From: Cristatella mucedo
Taxonomy: Eukaryota > Bryozoa > Phylactolaemata > Cristatellidae
Assembly (NCBI GenBank): GCA_009760855.2
Contig: WPIO01000678.1
Coordinates: 1-12,134, forward strand
DNA: 12,134 nt
Direction of reading: 5' to 3'
The notes beneath the pieces were generated by a model. It ran no database searches, was not told the origin of the DNA, and saw nothing but the letters and a program-made list of their open reading frames with translations. Both the position numbers and the translations under genes were made by a program. Below, in pieces: positions 10,387 to 12,134 of the stretch (position 1 is its first letter; every line of letters begins with the position of its first letter).

Positions 10387-10997
10387 GTATGCAGCAGATC
10401 GCTTAATATAAAGACACCTCGATACTGCTCGTTATATCGTGTAAAAACTTGCTGCAGAGTGCGGCGCCTAGCATTAGGTAGTTCACTCGTGAATAACCTA
10501 CTTTGCAGGACTTCACAGCAGATCGCTCAATATCTATATACTTTAAATCTACCCGTCAAATCATGCAGTCGCTCGGAGAGCAGTGCAGGCCTTGTTTTAA
10601 GCAATTGCACTGGAATAACTCATTTCGCTTGTGTTTGCTGCAGCAGATCGCAGATTATGAAGAAACCTCGATACTGCTCGTTATAGCGTGTGACAACTTA
10701 CTACAGATTTAGGCGCCTTGCATTTAGCCATTCACACTGGAATAGCTTATCTTGCATGAGTTCACAGCAGATCGCACAATATCTAGATACTTTAAATCGA
10801 CCCGCCAGAGCGTGCAGTAGTTTGCAGCAGAGTGCAGCTCCTTGCTTTAGGCAATCTCACATGAATACCACATTTCGGTTAAGTTTGATGCAAATCGCTG
10901 GATATAACGACACCTCGATACTGCTCGTTATATCGTGTGATTACTTGCTGCAGAGTGCGGCGCCTAGCATTAGGCCACTCACACTTGAATAGCTTAT
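10387..10997. repeat. Partial HOR: D-E' plus an interrupted A half
   Basis: D (marker 10550) and E' (marker 10799) repeat the 3480-3971 block, including the private AATCGACCC and GATGCAAATCGC of E'. An extra CAG lies near 10640 and an extra A near 10446 relative to that block. The A half starting at 10883 follows its counterpart to GCATTAGG near 10970. It then switches to CCACTCACACTTGAATAGC, and at 10997 it stops after AGCTTAT without reaching its B half. Confidence 0.88.
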
Positions 10998-10998
10998 G
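10997..10998. other. Internal deletion junction (about 149 bp missing)
   Basis: AGCTTAT is followed directly by GAATATAAAGACACC. In an intact dimer, for example from 11341 to 11491, these two points are separated by 149 bp that include an entire B half. The marker spacing confirms this: 345 bp across the junction equals two dimers (493-494 bp) minus about 149. Only a base or so of shared sequence is visible at the joint, so a homology-driven exchange is not obvious. Confidence 0.88.
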
Positions 10999-11350
10999 AA
11001 TATAAAGACACCTCGATACTGGTCGTTATAGTTTGCCATAGCTTGCTGCAGAGAGAGGTGCCTAGCATTAGGCCAGTCACACTTGAATAACCTACTTCGC
11101 ATGAGATCGCAGCAGATTGCACAATATCTAGATACTTTAAATCAACCCGTCAAGTCATGCAGTCGGTCGGAGAGGAGTGCAGGCCTTGCTTTAGGCAATC
11201 ACACTGGAATAACTCATTTCGCTTGAGTTTGCAGCAGATCGCTGAAAATAAAGACACCTCGATACTGCTCGTTATATCGTGTGATTACTTGTTGCAGATT
11301 GCGGCGCCTTGCATTAGGCCATTCACACTTGAATAGCTTATCTTGCATGA

Positions 11351-11473
11351 GTTCACAGCAGATCGCACAATATCTAGATACTTTAAATCAACCCGCCAGA
11401 GCGTGCAGTAGTTTGCAGCATAATGCAGCTCCTTGCTTCAGGCAATCGCACTTGAATAACTCATTTCGCTTGA
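11351..11473. repeat. Reference B half-unit (123 bp)
   Basis: This is a clean example of the B half of the dimer. It begins GTTCACAGCAGATCGCACAA, then carries the palindrome TATCTAGATA, the run CTTTAAATCAACCCGCC, the block GTGCAGTAGTTTGCAGCA, then TTGCTTCAGGCAATCGCAC and CTTGAATAACTCATTTCGCT. Across the array B comes in two main subtypes. B1 starts with GAGATCGCAGCAGATTGC (or, in the D dimers, CAGGACTTCACAGCAG) and has CGTCAAGTCATGCAGTCG plus CGGAGA. B2, as here, starts GAGTTCACAGCAG and has CGCCAGAGCGTGCAGTAG. The B half aligns to the A half over its full length, which shows common origin. Confidence 0.93.
11371..11380. other. 10-bp perfect palindrome TATCTAGATA, one per B half (representative)
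   Basis: TATCTAGATA is its own reverse complement and lies at bases 21-30 of most B halves, for example 1158-1167 and 11371-11380. It is followed at once by CTTTAAATC, which holds the smaller palindrome TTTAAA. The A half has TATAAAGACA at this place and no palindrome. In D it is changed to TATCTATATA and in M to TATCCAGATA. A DNA-binding role is possible but nothing in the window proves one. Confidence 0.6.
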
Positions 11474-11597
11474 GTTTGCAGCAGATCGCTGAATATAAAG
11501 ACACCTCGATACTGCTCGTTATATCGTGTGATTACTTGCTGCAGAGAGCGGCGCCTAGCATTAGGCCATTCACACTGAATAACCTATTTTTGCATGA
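11474..11597. repeat. Reference A half-unit (124 bp)
   Basis: This is a clean example of the A half. It begins GTTTGCAGCAGATCGCTGAA, continues TATAAAGACACCTCGATACT, GCTCGTTATATCGTGTGATT, ACTTGCTGCAGAG, the palindrome GGCGCC, then TAGCATTAGGCCATTCACAC and TGAATAACC before the next B half. Hand alignment of an A consensus to the B half gives about 87 identical positions of 123 with one 1-bp gap, roughly 71%. The ends match best (CAGCAGATCGC, CTTGAATA, TGCNTGAG) and positions 30-60 match worst. A halves vary most after GCTCGTTATA, and those variants are what identify the lettered dimers. Confidence 0.93.
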
Positions 11598-11892
11598 GAT
11601 CGCAGCAGATTGCACAATATCTAGATACTTTAAAATCAACCCGTCAAGTCATGCAGTCAGTCGGAGAGAGTGCAGGCCTTGCTTTAGGCAATCGCACTTG
11701 AATAACTCATTTCGCTTGAGTTTGCAGCAGATCGCAGAATATAAAGACACCTCGATACTGCTCGTTATATCGTGTGATGACTTGCTGCAGAGTGCGGCGC
11801 CTTGCATTAGGCCATTCACACTTGAATAGCTTATAGATTTGCATGAGTTCACAGCAGATCGCACAATATCTAGATACTTTAAATCAACCCGC

Positions 11893-11907
11893 CTAAGCAT
11901 GCTGTAG
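11893..11907. other. Second copy of the AGCATGCT near-palindrome
   Basis: The same 15 bases as at 5867-5881 lie at the same place in the B half marked at 11886. The two dimers differ after it (GCTTGCAGCAG here, GCTCGGAGCAG there), so they are related but not recent copies of each other. Confidence 0.5.
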
Positions 11908-12134
11908 CTTGCAGCAGAGTGCAGGCCTTGCTTTAGGCAATCGCACTTGAATAACTCATTTCGCTTGAGTTTGCAGCAGATCGCTGAATATAAAGACACC
12001 TCGATACTACTCGTTATATCGTGTGATGACTTGCTGCAGAGTGCGGCGCCTTGCATTAAGCCATTCACACTTGAATAGCTTATTTTGCATTAGTTCACAG
12101 CAGATCGCACAATATCTAGATACTTTAAATCAAC

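Larger units (their letters stand above)
1..12134. repeat. Satellite DNA array, ~246.7-bp dimeric unit, about 49 copies, all head to tail
   Basis: The same sequence recurs from the first base to the last with no unique DNA between units. Using the AACCC (or variant) that follows TTTAAATC as a marker, units fall at 191, 438, 683, 929, 1175, 1422, 1669, 1915, 2162, 2409, 2655, 2902, 3150, 3397, 3642, 3888, 4135, 4381, 4627, 4874, 5120, 5367, 5614, 5860, 6106, 6353, 6599, 6845, 7099, 7346, 7593, 7838, 8084, 8331, 8578, 8827, 9067, 9315, 9561, 9810, 10057, 10304, 10550, 10799, 11144, 11390, 11638, 11886 and 12132. Spacing is 245-249 bp except 254 (6845-7099), 240 (8827-9067) and 345 (10799-11144, a deletion). 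All units share one orientation. Such arrays are typical of eukaryotic heterochromatin. The family is not one I recognise, and the array runs off both ends of the window. The strand is arbitrary. Confidence 0.98.
10998..12134. repeat. Consensus-like dimers right of the junction
   Basis: Markers lie at 11144, 11390, 11638, 11886 and 12132, the last being cut by the window end. The first A half has the F/I signature (GGTCGTTATAG, GAGAGAGGTGCC) and leads to a G-like B half. From about 11240 the units lose the private variants used to letter D-N and become close to the overall consensus. B1 and B2 alternate here: 11144 B1, 11390 B2, 11638 B1, 11886 B2-like with CCTAAGCATGCTGTAG. This looks like a different phase of the array, or the edge of the homogenised HOR domain. 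Confidence 0.82.

Noticed and set aside
11460-11480. CENP-B box
   Set aside because: TTTCGCTTGAGTTTGC keeps the TTCG and the central A of the vertebrate box but lacks the required CGGG. The AACCCGCC on the other side of the B half does not fit the reverse motif either.
11649-12068. 139-codon minus-strand frame as a Cys-rich protein
   Set aside because: It repeats with the satellite period and exists in this form only because the 11.6-12.0 kb dimers happen to stay in phase. No signal peptide or conserved domain is evident.
1-12134. CRISPR array
   Set aside because: Units are 123-247 bp, directly abutting, with no short identical repeats separated by unique spacers.
1-12134. Transposable element or its terminal repeats
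   Set aside because: No inverted or long direct terminal repeats, target-site duplications or transposase/reverse-transcriptase coding are visible, and all units share one orientation without interruption.
1-12134. tRNA or rRNA gene hidden in the unit
   Set aside because: No A-box/B-box pair with a foldable cloverleaf and no rRNA-like segment was seen in the A or B consensus.

Overview
The whole 12.1 kb window is one uninterrupted tandem repeat array, i.e. satellite DNA. It has no unique flanking sequence and I see no gene, tRNA, rRNA, transposon, CRISPR array, promoter or terminator that I can support. A long non-coding array with nested higher-order repeats and no embedded genes points to a eukaryotic heterochromatic region (centromeric, pericentromeric, subtelomeric or sex-chromosomal). 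I do not recognise the family and cannot name the organism. One ambiguous base (6494) shows this is assembled genome sequence.

The repeat is hierarchical. The smallest clear unit is about 123 bp. Two diverged versions, called here B (123 bp) and A (124 bp), alternate head to tail to form a 246-247 bp dimer. B carries TATCTAGATA and TTTAAATCAACCC; A carries TATAAAGACACCTCGATACTG and usually GGCGCC. The two halves are about 71% identical by a hand alignment. About 49 dimers fill the window, all in the same orientation. Individual dimers carry diagnostic variants, so I lettered them D to N. They recur in the fixed order D-E-F-G-H-I-J-K-L-M-N, an 11-dimer higher-order repeat (HOR) of about 2.71 kb. 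Inside the HOR, F-G-H and I-J-K are partial duplicates 740 bp apart.

Layout: 1-766, three dimers outside the HOR order. 767-3479, one complete HOR. 3480-3971, D-E' only. 3972-5450, D'-E-F-G-H-I, where the last dimer becomes M-like. 5451-6436, four irregular dimers ending in an F that joins directly to J. 6437-7675, J-K-L-M-N. 7676-10386, a second complete HOR. 10387-10997, D-E' plus a cut-off A half. At 10997/10998 there is a junction missing about 149 bp. 10998-12134, plain, consensus-like dimers. The stretch 767-4061 recurs almost unchanged at 7676-10971, about 6.91 kb (28 dimers) downstream.

Nothing here works as a gene set. What the window records is array evolution: doubling of a 123-bp unit, divergence, amplification of multi-dimer blocks, and unequal exchange that deleted or fused units in register. 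Open reading frames occur on both strands, but they are a side effect of a period near 246 bp (3 x 82) and are not annotated as genes.
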